A stretch of 64,000 bases of DNA from Sphingobium sufflavum (GCF_021403115.1 NZ_JAJSSH010000001.1:372001-436000), one strand, 5' to 3'; shown: positions 9,203-18,980, numbered from the stretch's first letter. Numbers and translations: made by a program. Notes: generated by a model not told the origin, from the letters alone.

Positions 9203-10420
9203 ATGTCGGCATATTTAGAGGAATTGCGTGTGCAATGGCGGCCGCTGCTGGCGGCGATCATCGGCATGAGCAGCGGTTATTCCATCACCAACTATGTCAC
9301 CAGCATCATGGCGCCGCACATGCTGACCGAATTCGGCTGGTCCAAGTCGGAATTTGCCGCGATCGGCAGCCTGGGCCTCATCAGCACCCTCGTCTTTCCG
9401 TTCATCGGGCGGCTGACCGACCTGATCGGCGTGCGCAAGACGGCGCTGATCGGCGTCCTCTCCTTTCCGATCAGCTACACGCTGCTCAGCATGCAGAATG
9501 GCGACATCCGTCTCTATATCGCGCTGTTTCTGTTCATGGGCATCATCTGCATCACCACCACCGCCACGGTGTATAGCCGGATGGTGGTGCAATATGTGAC
9601 CAACGCGCGCGGGCTGGCGCTGGCCATCGTGGCGTCGGGACCGGCGGTGATGGGCGTGCTCGCCGCGCCGCTGCTCAACAATTTCGTGGAGGCGCATGGC
9701 TGGCGCGCGGGCTATGTGGTCATGGCCGTCTTTTCCGGCGCGGTCGGCCTCTTCGCGCTGGCGATGATGCCGAAGGATCGCAGGGACGGCGCCGCTCCCC
9801 TGCCCAAGACCAGGGCCGCGCGGGAGGATTATCCCGAAATCTTCCGCAACCGCGCCTTCTGGGTGCTGGGCGGTGCGATGCTGCTGTGCAACCTGCCGCA
9901 GGTGATCGCCCTGACCCAGCTCAACCTCGTCCTGCTCGACAATGGCGTCAGCGCGGCGGGCGTTTCGGGCATGATCTCCGCCTTTGCCGTCGGCACGCTG
10001 GCGGGTCGCTTCATCTGCGGCGTGGCGCTCGACCGCTTTCCGCCGCATCTGGTCGCGGCGTGCGGCATGGCGCTGTCGTCCATGGGTCTGTTCCTGATCG
10101 CGTCCAGCCTCGACGCCTATCCGGTGGTGATGCTGTCCATCCTGCTGATCGGCCTGTCCTTCGGCGCGGAGGGCGATCTGGTCAGCTTTCTGGTCGTGCG
10201 GGCGTTCGGCGTGCGCGTTTATAGCAGCGTGATGGGCATGATGACCGCCATCATCTCCGTCTCCGCATCGGTGGGCGCGCTGGTGCTGGGCATCATGCTC
10301 AAGCAGACCGGCACCTTCTCCACCTTCCTGACCATCTGCGGCGTGGCGGTGCTGACCGGCAGCCTGCTGTTCCTGCTCATGCCGCGTGGCGCGGCGACGG
10401 GCGACGAAGTGGCGGCATAA
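9203..10420 (+). CDS. MFS transporter
   Basis: Inner-membrane major facilitator carrier, 405 aa, about 12 hydrophobic helices. The loop between TM2 and TM3 has the MFS signature form GRLTDLIGVRKTALIG, and the second half repeats it less perfectly (GRFICGVALDRFPPHLVAAC). It resembles the monocarboxylate/oxalate-formate antiporter-like group, but the substrate is not assignable. The start at ATG 9203 has GAGAGG directly upstream; an in-frame ATG at 9140 encodes non-family sequence. It converges with smc; a strong GC-rich hairpin lies between them. Confidence 0.88.
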   Translation: MSAYLEELRVQWRPLLAAIIGMSSGYSITNYVTSIMAPHMLTEFGWSKSEFAAIGSLGLISTLVFPFIGRLTDLIGVRKTALIGVLSFPISYTLLSMQNGDIRLYIALFLFMGIICITTTATVYSRMVVQYVTNARGLALAIVASGPAVMGVLAAPLLNNFVEAHGWRAGYVVMAVFSGAVGLFALAMMPKDRRDGAAPLPKTRAAREDYPEIFRNRAFWVLGGAMLLCNLPQVIALTQLNLVLLDNGVSAAGVSGMISAFAVGTLAGRFICGVALDRFPPHLVAACGMALSSMGLFLIASSLDAYPVVMLSILLIGLSFGAEGDLVSFLVVRAFGVRVYSSVMGMMTAIISVSASVGALVLGIMLKQTGTFSTFLTICGVAVLTGSLLFLLMPRGAATGDEVAA

Positions 10421-10430
10421 GTTTTGCGCG

Positions 10431-10471
10431 GGCGGCGGGTCTGGGGGCGTTGAGCCGCCGAACCCGCCGCC
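10431..10471. terminator. GC-rich hairpin between convergent MFS and smc genes
   Basis: A perfect 10-bp inverted repeat: GGCGGCGGGT at 10431-10440 and ACCCGCCGCC at 10462-10471, separated by 21 bases. It lies just after the MFS stop and about 140 bases after the smc stop in the other direction. There is no T-run on either side, so intrinsic termination is uncertain. Confidence 0.4.
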
Positions 10472-10611
10472 CTGTCGACAGCTTCGCCATGGCGAGCGTA
10501 GCGAAGCCATCCATCGTACGGCGTCAGGGGATTGTCACGCTACGCCCGCGTGACGGGATGGCCAAAGCTCATCCGCAGGAGCCATGGGCGCGGACCGGGT
10601 AGCCCTCCCGG

Positions 10612-13600
10612 TCACATCGGTTCGGACAGCAAAGCCTCCGCACCGCCCAGGTCCACCGAGACGAGGCGGCTGACCCCCTGCTCCACCATCGTCACGCCGA
10701 ACAGGCGGTGCATGCGGCTCATCGTCACCGCATTATGGGTGACGACGAGGTAGCGCGTCTGCGTATCGCGCGCCATCCGGTCGAGCAGGTCGCAGAAGCG
10801 CCCGACATTGGCATCGTCCAGCGGCGCGTCCACCTCGTCCAGCACGCAGATCGGCGCGGGGTTGGTGAGGAACAGGCCGAAGATCAGCGCGACGGCGGTC
10901 AGCGCCTGCTCCCCGCCCGATAGCAGGGTCAGTGCGGCCAGCTTCTTGCCCGGCGGCTGCGCGAAAATCTCCAGCCCCGCTTCCAGCGGATCGTCGCTGT
11001 CGACCAGCGCCAGATGCGCCTGTCCGCCGTTGAACAGGGTGGTGAACAATCGCTGGAAATGCTCGTTCACGGCCTCGAACGCGGCCAGCAGCCTTTGCCG
11101 TCCTTCGCGGTTCAGCGAACCGACCGATCCGCGCAGCCGGTTGACGGCGAGTTGCAGTTCCTCGCTCTCCGCCGCGCTGCGGGCCTGTTCGGCCTCCATC
11201 TCCTCCAGTTCCTGCGCCGCGACCAGATTGACCGGTCCCATCCGCTCCCGCTCGGCGGTCAGCCGGTCGAAGGCGTCCTGCTCCCGCTCCGCCGCCTCCA
11301 CGCTGTCGGCGGCAAAGGCGAAACGTTCGGGCAGGACCGGCGGCGGGCAGTGGAAGCGTTCGCCGCACTGGCCGCCAATCTCCATGCGGCGGTGGGTGGC
11401 GTTTTCCGCGCGGGCGGCGGCGCTGGCGCGCTGTTCACGGGCGCGGGCAAGCGTTTCGGTCGCGGCGGCCAGCGCCTCCTCGGCCAGTTTCAGCAGCGCG
11501 TCGGACTGTTTCTCCGCCTCGCTCTCCGCCGCCACTTTGGCGTTGCGGGTCTTGACGTCGGCATCGGCCTCGCCCTGCTCCGCCAGCAGCGCCGCCGGGC
11601 GATCCACCAGCCCGTCATATTCGCCGGACAGGCTGTCGCGCCGCGCTGCCATGTCGGCCAGCCGCGCGATGGCGTCGGCGGCGCGGGTGCGCCAGCCCGC
11701 CTGCTCCGCCGCGACCGCCTTCAGCCGCTCGCGCTGCTCCGCCGCGCCGCGTTCGGCCAGCGCCAGTTCGGAGCGCAGTTCGACGATGAACCGGCGGCCA
11801 CCCTCGCAGACATTGTTGTGGCGGTTGATCTCCTCCGCAATCGCCATGCCGTCGGGCAGGTCGGAGACGGCCATCGTCGCCTGCTCATGGCCGATGCGCG
11901 CGGCGGACATTTCGCCCGATTGCTCCTGCGCCCGGCGGTCGAGGTCGGCGCGGCGCTGCGTCAGCCGTTCGGCGACGGCGCTTTGCTCGTCCATCAGCTT
12001 TTCGGCGGCGCGGGTCGCCTCGCGCGCCTCGCCCGCCGTCAACCGGGCGGTGCGCTGGTCGATCAGCGACTGGCGCAGCGCGGCCTCCGCCGTGGCGAGG
12101 GCGGCAGCATGGGCCTCCACCGTCGCGGCATGGCCGGGCCGTTCGGCGGCGATGGCGTCGAGCCGGTTGAGACGGATGAACCGCTCCGCCGTCGCCGCGC
12201 CCCGGTCCGCGATCACATAGCCGTCCCAGCGCCGCATATGCCCGGCCAGCGTGACGAACCGCTGCCCGGCGGCGAGTGGACGCCCGTCGTCCACCTCCGC
12301 CACCAGGGTGAGGGCGAGGGCGCGGGCCAGTTCGGCGGGGGCGTCCACCTTGTCCGCCAGACAGGTGCAGTCGGCGGGCACGGCCGGATCGCCGTCCATC
12401 GGCGCGGCCCCGGCCCAGCGCATCGGGCCGTCCGCACCAATGGGCGCGTTGAGGGCATCGCCCAGCGCGGCCGCCAGCGCGCGCTCATATCCGGGGGCGG
12501 CGCGGACCCGGTCGATGGCCTTGCTCGACCCCTGCACGCTCTGCGTCGCCTTGCGCAGCGCCACCGCCTCCGCATCCAGCGCGGCCAGCGTGGCGCGGGC
12601 CGCCGACAAAGCGCCCTGATGCCGTTCCTGCCCGGCGGCATGGATGACGCGCGCGTCCTCTGCGGCGGCGATGGCGCGCTCCGCCGTCTCCGCATTGGCG
12701 AGGGCGACGGTCCGCGCGGCGCGGGCGGCGGCGATCCGCCCCTCGATGGGGGCAAGATCGGGCAGGGCGGCGCGGGCATCGTCGATCGTCTTGGCCTCGA
12801 CAGAGGCGCGTTCGAGCCGGTGGCGGGCGGCGACCATCGCGGCCTCCGCCACGCGCCGTTCGGCCTGTTCGGCGGCGCGGCGGGCCATCGCCTGCGCCAG
12901 CGCCACCTCCGCCTCCCGCACGGTCAGGTCGGCGGTGGCGATGCGGCCCGCAAGGTCGGGGATGGTGGCGTCCAGCGTGGCGACGCGGGCGGCCAGCCCC
13001 TCCGCCTCCGCCGTCAGCCGCTGCGATGCGGCGGCGGCGTCCCGGTCCAGCGCCGTCTCCCGGTCCCGGTCGGCGTCCAGCCGCTGGAGCTGGGTGGCAA
13101 GGTCGGTGATGCGCCGTTCGACGGTGCGCCGTTGCGCGGTCAGCTTGTCGAGGGTGTGCCGGGCCGCCAGCGCGGCGTCGCGCGCCTCCTGCACCGCGAT
13201 GCGGCGGGCGTTGAGCGTCTCCGCGGCGTCGCGCTGCGCCGTGGCGGCGGCAGCCTGCTCGCCCTGCGCGCCGGTTACGCCCGCATCTGCGGCGGTGGAC
13301 GCCTGCATCGCCTGCTCCTCCTCGCGGATCGCGGCGCGGTAGCGGGCGAAGAGGGCGCGGGCCTCTGCCAGCGTGATGCGGGTGGTCAGCTCGCGATATT
13401 TCTCCGCCGCGCGCGCCTGCCGCCGCAGGCTGTTCGCGCGGCCCTCCATGTCGGCCATGATCTCGGCCAGACGGGCCAGGTTCGCCTCGGTCGCGCGCAG
13501 TTTCGTCTCCGCATCCTTGCGCCGGACGTGCAGGCCCGCGATGCCCGCCGCTTCCTCCAGCATGGCGCGCCGTTCCTGCGGCTTGGCGGCGATGACGGCG

Positions 13601-14052
13601 GCGATGCGGCCCTGACTGACCAGCGCGGGGCTGTGCGCGCCGGTCGCGGCGTCGGCGAAGAGGAGCGCGACATCCTTTGCCCGCACATCGCGCCCGTTGA
13701 TGCGATAGGCGCTGCCCGCGCCCCGCTCGATCCGGCGGATGATTTCCGCCGCGCCATCCTCCATGCCGTCACCTACGCCGGGCATGGGCGCAACATTTTC
13801 CGCGATGATGGTGACTTCGGCAAAGTCGCGGCGCGGACGCTTGGTCGTGCCCGCGAAGATCACATCCTCCATCGCCCCGCCGCGCAGGGTCCGGGCCGAT
13901 GCCTCGCCCATCACCCATCGGATCGCCTCAAGCAGGTTGGACTTGCCGCAGCCATTGGGACCGACGATGCCGGTCAGCCCCGGCTCGATCAGCAGGTCGG
14001 CAGGCTCGACGAAGCTCTTGAAACCGGACAGCTTGAGACGGGTCAGGCGCAT
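10612..14052 (-). CDS. smc: Chromosome segregation protein SMC
   Basis: Condensin ATPase that organises and segregates the chromosome with ScpA/ScpB. 1146 aa, the usual bacterial length. N-terminal head: IVGPNGCGKSNLLEAIRWVM (Walker A, about residues 29-48). Two long Ala/Glu/Arg-rich coiled coils flank a hinge at roughly 510-650 (GYERALAAALGDALNAPIG). C-terminal head: signature LLSGGEQALTAVALIF at about 1043-1058 and Walker B PICVLDEVDAPLDDANVGRF. The ATG at 14052 gives MRLTRLKLSGFKSFVEPADL, the canonical SMC N-terminus. It is the last gene of a leftward dciA - DsbA-like - DsbA-like - smc series. Confidence 0.98.
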   Translation of the reverse strand: MRLTRLKLSGFKSFVEPADLLIEPGLTGIVGPNGCGKSNLLEAIRWVMGEASARTLRGGAMEDVIFAGTTKRPRRDFAEVTIIAENVAPMPGVGDGMEDGAAEIIRRIERGAGSAYRINGRDVRAKDVALLFADAATGAHSPALVSQGRIAAVIAAKPQERRAMLEEAAGIAGLHVRRKDAETKLRATEANLARLAEIMADMEGRANSLRRQARAAEKYRELTTRITLAEARALFARYRAAIREEEQAMQASTAADAGVTGAQGEQAAAATAQRDAAETLNARRIAVQEARDAALAARHTLDKLTAQRRTVERRITDLATQLQRLDADRDRETALDRDAAAASQRLTAEAEGLAARVATLDATIPDLAGRIATADLTVREAEVALAQAMARRAAEQAERRVAEAAMVAARHRLERASVEAKTIDDARAALPDLAPIEGRIAAARAARTVALANAETAERAIAAAEDARVIHAAGQERHQGALSAARATLAALDAEAVALRKATQSVQGSSKAIDRVRAAPGYERALAAALGDALNAPIGADGPMRWAGAAPMDGDPAVPADCTCLADKVDAPAELARALALTLVAEVDDGRPLAAGQRFVTLAGHMRRWDGYVIADRGAATAERFIRLNRLDAIAAERPGHAATVEAHAAALATAEAALRQSLIDQRTARLTAGEAREATRAAEKLMDEQSAVAERLTQRRADLDRRAQEQSGEMSAARIGHEQATMAVSDLPDGMAIAEEINRHNNVCEGGRRFIVELRSELALAERGAAEQRERLKAVAAEQAGWRTRAADAIARLADMAARRDSLSGEYDGLVDRPAALLAEQGEADADVKTRNAKVAAESEAEKQSDALLKLAEEALAAATETLARAREQRASAAARAENATHRRMEIGGQCGERFHCPPPVLPERFAFAADSVEAAEREQDAFDRLTAERERMGPVNLVAAQELEEMEAEQARSAAESEELQLAVNRLRGSVGSLNREGRQRLLAAFEAVNEHFQRLFTTLFNGGQAHLALVDSDDPLEAGLEIFAQPPGKKLAALTLLSGGEQALTAVALIFGLFLTNPAPICVLDEVDAPLDDANVGRFCDLLDRMARDTQTRYLVVTHNAVTMSRMHRLFGVTMVEQGVSRLVSVDLGGAEALLSEPM

Positions 14053-14167
14053 GTCAACGCTCAGCTATGCCGAGGGGCGATACCGGCCCCGCGACAGGGG
14101 CGCGTGGCCCGGTCGCGGAACCGATGTCGCCGCTCCACATCAGTGGACCAAAAACGAAGGCCCCTCT

Positions 14168-14905
14168 TCAGGCGCCCGCCTCTTTCAGCGCGGCTTGTAG
14201 CAGGGGCCATGTGTTGGCGTTGTCGATCTTCTTCTCGTTCAGGATCAGGGTCGGCGTGCCCTCGACCTGATATTTCTCCGCGCCTGCGCCGCTTTCGGCG
14301 GCCAGCTTCTCCGCCGCCGCCACATCGGCCAGGCAGGTGCGGGCCTGTGCGTCGGCGATGCCGCGCGCCTTCACAAAGTCGATCAGGCCCGCCAGTTCGG
14401 CCAGCTTGACGAGGCGCTGGTTGGGGGGGGCCTGCATCGCGGCCTGATAGCCCGCGTCGCCCGCGCCCTGGATCGTCTTGAACATCGCCGCCTGATTGGC
14501 GAACAGCTGGTGGCTGAGCGAGAAGAAGGGATCCTTGCCGCCGCAGCGCGCCAGCACCGCTGTCGTCAGGTCGAGCGGGTCGCGGATCAGGTTGCGGAAT
14601 TCGAAGCTGACCTTGCCCGTATCCACCTTGGCGCGCAGGCCCTCATCCGCCGTCTCGGCAAATTCGGCGCAGTGCGGGCAGGTGAAGGACGCATATTCGA
14701 TCAGCTTGAGCGGCGCATCGGGGTTGCCCATGCGAAAGCCGCCCTCCGGCGTGGCGGCGACGGTTTCGGACCAGATGCTGCCCTTGGGCGCGGCCACGGC
14801 GGCGACCGGCGGGGCGCTGGCCTGATTGCCCTCCGCCGCCTTGTCACCGCAGCCCGACAGCGTGAGCATGGCGCCCATCATTACGACCAGGAAACCCGTC
14901 TTCAT
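14168..14905 (-). CDS. DsbA-family thiol oxidoreductase, lipoprotein
   Basis: A 245-aa periplasmic thioredoxin-fold protein (DsbA/thioredoxin_4 group). The N-terminus has a lipobox LTLSGC (Cys19). The redox motif is CPHC at residues 76-79 (ASFTCPHCAEFAE). The cis-proline loop is VEGTPTLILN near the C-terminus. It probably oxidises or isomerises disulfides in exported proteins. It is a paralogue of the gene immediately upstream (14968-15702), with the same layout NPDAPLKLIEYASFTCPHC versus NPRATRMVEYVSYTCSHC, so a tandem duplication is likely. Confidence 0.9.
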   Translation of the reverse strand: MKTGFLVVMMGAMLTLSGCGDKAAEGNQASAPPVAAVAAPKGSIWSETVAATPEGGFRMGNPDAPLKLIEYASFTCPHCAEFAETADEGLRAKVDTGKVSFEFRNLIRDPLDLTTAVLARCGGKDPFFSLSHQLFANQAAMFKTIQGAGDAGYQAAMQAPPNQRLVKLAELAGLIDFVKARGIADAQARTCLADVAAAEKLAAESGAGAEKYQVEGTPTLILNEKKIDNANTWPLLQAALKEAGA

Positions 14906-14967
14906 CCTCTTGCCAACTCCATCATCTTGACCGCCCCCGGCCAGATTTAGCCTGGACAGGCTCTACT

Positions 14968-15702
14968 TCACTTGCGCGGGGCGGGCAATGCGCCGCGCAG
15001 CCCGTTCCAGTCATGCACCTCCGCGACCATCGTGCCGCCGACGGAGAAGGACGGCGTGCCGCCGATCTGTTTCACCTCCCACGCATCCTTGGCCATGGCG
15101 GCCAGCGTGGTCAGGGTCGCCTTGTCTGCGAAACAGGCACGCTGCCGGGCCAGCGGCAGGCCGCGCCGGGCCATGAAGCTGGACAGGCCGGTGCCCTCCG
15201 CAATGGCCGCCAGTTGCTGGCCGGGGTCCTTGATCGGCGGCTGGTCGGCGCGCTTCTGCTCATAGGGTTCGATGCGGGGCATCCAGTCGGTCTGGTTGGC
15301 GAACAGCGCCTCATGATCGCCAAAGAAGCGCGCCGGCCCGCCGCAGCGGGCCAGCACGGCGGCGGTCAGGTCATAGGGATCGCGGATCGCGTTGCGCACC
15401 TCGATGGACAAGGCGCCGCGCCGGACCCAGTCGGCGCGCAGCGGTGCGCTCGCCTCGCCCACGAAATGGGCGCAGTGGGAACAGGTGTAGCTGACATATT
15501 CCACCATGCGCGTGGCGCGCGGATTGCCCAGCACAAAGGCCCCGTCGGGGGTGAGCGTGACGGTGCGCGTCCAGTCGGTGGGGGCGGGGCGGGCGGCGTT
15601 CGCCGGAGCCTTGGCCGGAGCCGTTACGGGCGCTTTGGCAAGGCCGGGTGACGCGAGCGGGATGGCGAACAGCGCGGCGAGAAGGATCGGCAGGGCGCGC
15701 AT
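14968..15702 (-). CDS. DsbA-family thiol oxidoreductase, soluble periplasmic
   Basis: A 244-aa thioredoxin-fold protein with a cleavable signal peptide (MRALPILLAALFAIPLASPG). The redox site is CSHC at residues 74-77. The cis-proline region is IGGTPSFSVGG. A Pro/Ala linker (residues 24-41) separates the signal from the domain. It lies 62 bp upstream of its paralogue on the same strand, so the pair is probably co-transcribed. The CSHC dipeptide differs from CPHC in the neighbour, which suggests a somewhat different redox potential; this is inference. Confidence 0.9.
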   Translation of the reverse strand: MRALPILLAALFAIPLASPGLAKAPVTAPAKAPANAARPAPTDWTRTVTLTPDGAFVLGNPRATRMVEYVSYTCSHCAHFVGEASAPLRADWVRRGALSIEVRNAIRDPYDLTAAVLARCGGPARFFGDHEALFANQTDWMPRIEPYEQKRADQPPIKDPGQQLAAIAEGTGLSSFMARRGLPLARQRACFADKATLTTLAAMAKDAWEVKQIGGTPSFSVGGTMVAEVHDWNGLRGALPAPRK

Positions 15703-15742
15703 GGCAGGCTCCGGTTATGATATGTGACGGGAAAGGCGGATT

Positions 15743-16306
15743 TCAGCCGATACGCTGCGGCCGGGCGGGCATGTCGAGACCGCCCGCCATCGCCTCCAGC
15801 ACGGCGCGCAGTTCCGGGTCGCCGATGTCGCGCAGACCGTCGCCAATCTCCACCGGAATGGGGCGCAACATGCGCGGCGGCGGGCGGTCGGCGGGGGCTT
15901 CTGCCCGTACCTCGCCATGGCGGATGGCGATCTTTGCGACGGCGGTATAACCGAAGAAACGGTTCACCCGGTCGATCAGGTCGGGGATCACATGCTGGAT
16001 GATCGGGGCGTGGCCGCTGGCGACGATCAGGTGCAGCGTGCCCTCCGCCTTCTTGCCCACCGGAAAGCGGATCGATTCGGGCATGGACAGGCTGGCGTGG
16101 CGTGCGCCTGCAATCTCCGCCCAGCGGGTGACGATGCTGGACTGGATGAAGCCGAACTTGCGGAACGCCGCCCCGCCGATTTCGGGCATCAGGTCGGATA
16201 TGGCGCGCGCCCCGCCGACTCGCGGACGGTCCGCGGCAGGAGCGGCGGCGCGCTTGCGGGCGGGCTTTGCAGCCGGTTTTTCGTCACGGGAAGGGGATTG
16301 GGTCAT
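15743..16306 (-). CDS. dciA: DciA-like protein (DUF721), replicative helicase loader
   Basis: DUF721/DciA proteins load the replicative helicase DnaB in bacteria lacking DnaC. A Lys/Ala-rich tail (about residues 1-30) precedes the DUF721 KH-like domain: FGFIQSSIVTRWAEIAGARH, then GTLHLIVASGHAPIIQHVIP and IDRVNRFFGYTAVAKIAIRH. The domain sits at the N-terminal side, as in alphaproteobacterial members. Start MTQSP at 16306; an in-frame ATG at 16318 is possible. It diverges from mutY, a pairing common in sphingomonads. Confidence 0.85.
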   Translation of the reverse strand: MTQSPSRDEKPAAKPARKRAAAPAADRPRVGGARAISDLMPEIGGAAFRKFGFIQSSIVTRWAEIAGARHASLSMPESIRFPVGKKAEGTLHLIVASGHAPIIQHVIPDLIDRVNRFFGYTAVAKIAIRHGEVRAEAPADRPPPRMLRPIPVEIGDGLRDIGDPELRAVLEAMAGGLDMPARPQRIG

Positions 16307-16380
16307 TGCCGCCTTCATGCCATAGACGGGTCATGCGCGTCGATGCTCTTTCGGACCAGTCCCCCCGCGATGAGGAGGGC

Positions 16381-17430
16381 ATGGGGTCCATCACGGGTTC
16401 CGGCGTGGCGGCGCAACTGCTCGCCCATTATGACGGCACCGCGCGAACGCTGCCCTGGCGCGCGCCGCCGGGGGCCAATGCGACCGATCCCTATCGGGTG
16501 TGGCTGAGCGAGATCATGCTGCAACAGACGACGGTGGCGGCGGTCATCCCCTATTTCCAGGCGTTCACGACGCGCTGGCCGACCGTGGACGATCTGGCCG
16601 GGGCGGAGGATGGCGATGTCATGGCGGCCTGGGCTGGCCTTGGGTATTATGCCCGCGCCCGCAACCTGATCGCCTGCGCGCGGGTCGTCTCGCGCGACCT
16701 CGGCGGTATCTTCCCGGATACGGAGGAGGGGCTGCGCGCCCTGCCCGGTGTGGGCGCCTATACCGCCGCCGCCATCGCCGCCATCGCCTTTGGTCGCCGT
16801 GCCGTGGTGGTGGATGCCAATGTGGAGCGGGTCGTCTCCCGCCTCTTTGCCATCGCCACGCCCTTGCCCGCCGCCCGTCCGGAAATCCGCGCCGCGACCG
16901 ATCGGATCACGCCGGATGCCCGGTCCGGCGATTTCGCGCAGGCGATGATGGACCTGGGGTCCAGCCTGTGCAGCGCGCGCAACCCGATCTGCCTGCCCTG
17001 TCCGCTGCGCCCCGATTGCAGCGCCGCCGCGACCGGCGATGCGGCGTCCTTTCCGGTCAAGGCCGCCAAGGCCGCGAAGCCGCTGCGCAATGGCAGCGCC
17101 TGGTGGATCGAGCGGGCGGGCAGCCTCTGGCTGGTCCGCCGGCCGGGCAAGGGCATGTTGGGCGGTATGCGCGCGCTGCCGGGATCGGACTGGAGCGTTG
17201 AGCGGGAACGGGAACTGCCCTTCGCGGGGGAGTGGCGCTGGGCAGGGGCGCCGGTGCGCCATGTCTTCAGCCATTTCGCGCTGGACCTGCATGTGGCGCG
17301 GGTGGTCGTGGCGGGCGATCCGCCGGAGTTTCTGGGCGACGAGGGCCAATGGTGGCCGATCAACCGGCTGGCGGAGGCGGGATTGCCCACCCTGTTTGCG
17401 CGCGCGGTCGAGGTTGTTGAGGGAGAATGA
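16381..17430 (+). CDS. mutY: A/G-specific adenine DNA glycosylase MutY
   Basis: Removes adenine mispaired with 8-oxoguanine or guanine. 349 aa. The start at ATG 16381 is preceded by GAGGAGGGC; an upstream in-frame ATG (16333) is less well supported. Visible: WLSEIMLQQT with catalytic Glu44, the helix-hairpin-helix LPGVGAYTA (121-129), catalytic Asp145 in VVVDANVER, and the [4Fe-4S] ligands Cys197, Cys204, Cys207, Cys213 in the C-x6-C-x2-C-x5-C pattern. A C-terminal NUDIX-like 8-oxoG-recognition domain follows. The stop overlaps the nudC start by 4 bp, so the two are translationally coupled. Confidence 0.97.
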   Translation: MGSITGSGVAAQLLAHYDGTARTLPWRAPPGANATDPYRVWLSEIMLQQTTVAAVIPYFQAFTTRWPTVDDLAGAEDGDVMAAWAGLGYYARARNLIACARVVSRDLGGIFPDTEEGLRALPGVGAYTAAAIAAIAFGRRAVVVDANVERVVSRLFAIATPLPAARPEIRAATDRITPDARSGDFAQAMMDLGSSLCSARNPICLPCPLRPDCSAAATGDAASFPVKAAKAAKPLRNGSAWWIERAGSLWLVRRPGKGMLGGMRALPGSDWSVERERELPFAGEWRWAGAPVRHVFSHFALDLHVARVVVAGDPPEFLGDEGQWWPINRLAEAGLPTLFARAVEVVEGE

Positions 17431-18335
17431 CGGTGGCTGATGTCGATCTGGTACGGCCCGTGGTGGCTGCCACGCTGGGGTTTGCGGGTGCGACGCTCGA
17501 CCGCATGGACCCGCTGCGCGGCGATCCGGTTCGGCTGGCGGCGGCCTTCGCCGATCCGGCGGCGAGGCTCCTGATCCTCGACGGCCTGTCGCCGGTGATT
17601 GAGGCGGGGCGGCTGGCCACCGCCCCGGTGCCCGCCGATGCGGCGGTGGAGGATTATACGCTGCTCGGCACCGACGCGGCGGGGCCTTTGTTCGTCGCGG
17701 TCAGGAAGCAGAGCCTGCCGCATGGCGCGGACCGCATGCCGGGCCTCTGGGAATTGCAGCAGCAATTGGATGCCGACGAACTGGCTCGGTACGGCGCGGC
17801 GCGCGCTCTGGTTGACTGGCATGCGCGGCATGGCTTTTGCGCGGCGTGCGGTGGGATGACGGCCCCGGTCCGTGCGGGCTGGTCGCGCAAATGCGGGCAA
17901 TGTAACGCGGAGCATTTCCCGCGCGTCGACCCCGTCGTCATCATGCTGGCGGAGCATGAGGGCCGGGTGCTGGTCGGGCGGCAGGCGCGTTTCGCGGCGG
18001 GCCAGTATAGCGCGCTGGCCGGGTTCGTGGAGCCGGGCGAGACGGTCGAGGAGGCCGTGTCCCGCGAACTGTGGGAGGAGGCGGGCGTGCGCACGACCGC
18101 CGTCCGCTATGTGATGAGCCAGCCATGGCCCTTTCCCTCCTCGCTGATGATCGCCTGCATCGCCCCGGTGGAGAGCGGCGAGATCACCCTCGACACCACC
18201 GAACTGGAGGATGCGATGTGGGTGGACAAGGCGGGCGTGCGCGCGGGCCTTGCACGGGCGGAGGGCGCGCCCTTCCTCGCGCCCTTCCCGGTGGCGATCG
18301 CGCATCATCTGCTCAGGGCGTGGGTGGAGGAGTAG
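17427..18335 (+). CDS. nudC: NAD(+)/NADH pyrophosphatase (RNA-NAD decapping) NudC
   Basis: NUDIX hydrolase that cleaves NADH to NMNH and AMP and removes NAD caps from RNA. 302 aa. Zinc ribbon ligands are Cys138, Cys141, Cys156, Cys159. The NUDIX box spans residues 199-221 (GFVEPGETVEEAVSRELWEE begins it). The NudC-specific SQPWPFPSSLM is at 231-241, which separates it from other NUDIX families. Its ATG overlaps the mutY stop (ATGA). Both genes protect against damaged or non-canonical nucleotides. Confidence 0.97.
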   Translation: MTVADVDLVRPVVAATLGFAGATLDRMDPLRGDPVRLAAAFADPAARLLILDGLSPVIEAGRLATAPVPADAAVEDYTLLGTDAAGPLFVAVRKQSLPHGADRMPGLWELQQQLDADELARYGAARALVDWHARHGFCAACGGMTAPVRAGWSRKCGQCNAEHFPRVDPVVIMLAEHEGRVLVGRQARFAAGQYSALAGFVEPGETVEEAVSRELWEEAGVRTTAVRYVMSQPWPFPSSLMIACIAPVESGEITLDTTELEDAMWVDKAGVRAGLARAEGAPFLAPFPVAIAHHLLRAWVEE

Positions 18336-18438
18336 GGTTTGACGCCTCTTTGTTTGTCGACCGGTAATCGGCAAACTTGGTTGTTCTAAAGGCGTGTAGT
18401 GAATCGTCGTTTGCGCGAATCTCTATATATTCGAAATC

Positions 18439-18846
18439 CTAGAGTTTGTGGACGCCATAGGCTTTGCCTTCGACGACATGAACCAACCGCATCGCATAAG
18501 TTGGGCCATCGTTCCGCAGTGCGAACCGTAAAGTTCGATCCCTTTGCCGGACAAGGCGAACGGCAGGGTCGGTTTCAATCGCGATTGTGCCATATTTTTG
18601 CAGTGCCATGCGATAGCGCATTGAGGCCATGCCGGTTTGCGCAAAGCTGAGTTGTGTTCCGTCAAATTTGACACTGGGTGAGCCGGTAGAAACAAAACAG
18701 CCTGTCCATGCACGCGCAGGAGGCGGTGCCGAGCGCCGCCCGAAAGTCAGGAACATACCCACAGCTATCAGCATGGCAAATGGCAGGAGCGCGATGGCCA
18801 AGCCCATGTCTGTGTCGTCGCTTCCGAAGATCGCTTTCAGGTTCAT
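18439..18846 (-). CDS. Small membrane protein of unknown function
   Basis: 135 aa from ATG 18846 (MNLKAIFGSDDTDMGLAIAL). One transmembrane helix at about residues 14-36 (GLAIALLPFAMLIAVGMFLT), then a soluble domain rich in beta-strand pattern (KFDGTQLSFAQTGMASMRYR, AVRLVRQRDRTLRFALRNDG). No recognised family. The coding region and the surrounding DNA (18340-18900) are visibly less GC-rich than the flanks, suggesting recent acquisition or relaxed selection. It diverges from the PmbA-like gene. Confidence 0.65.
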   Translation of the reverse strand: MNLKAIFGSDDTDMGLAIALLPFAMLIAVGMFLTFGRRSAPPPARAWTGCFVSTGSPSVKFDGTQLSFAQTGMASMRYRMALQKYGTIAIETDPAVRLVRQRDRTLRFALRNDGPTYAMRLVHVVEGKAYGVHKL

Positions 18847-18980
18847 AATATCCAGATATGGTGGATTGCGGATGTAAGATATGATTGGGTTTTCTTCACG
18901 CTCCCCCCACGCATTGCACCCACCCCCCGCAATCGCTAAGTGCCTTGGCTCCCCTTTCCCAACGGACATGCCCCCGCACC

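Noticed and set aside
10612..14409. Very long open frame on the plus strand opposite smc
   Set aside because: The smc frame gives an unmistakable SMC protein with Walker A, signature and Walker B. The opposing frame is low-complexity Arg/Gly/Ala and follows from high GC at third positions.
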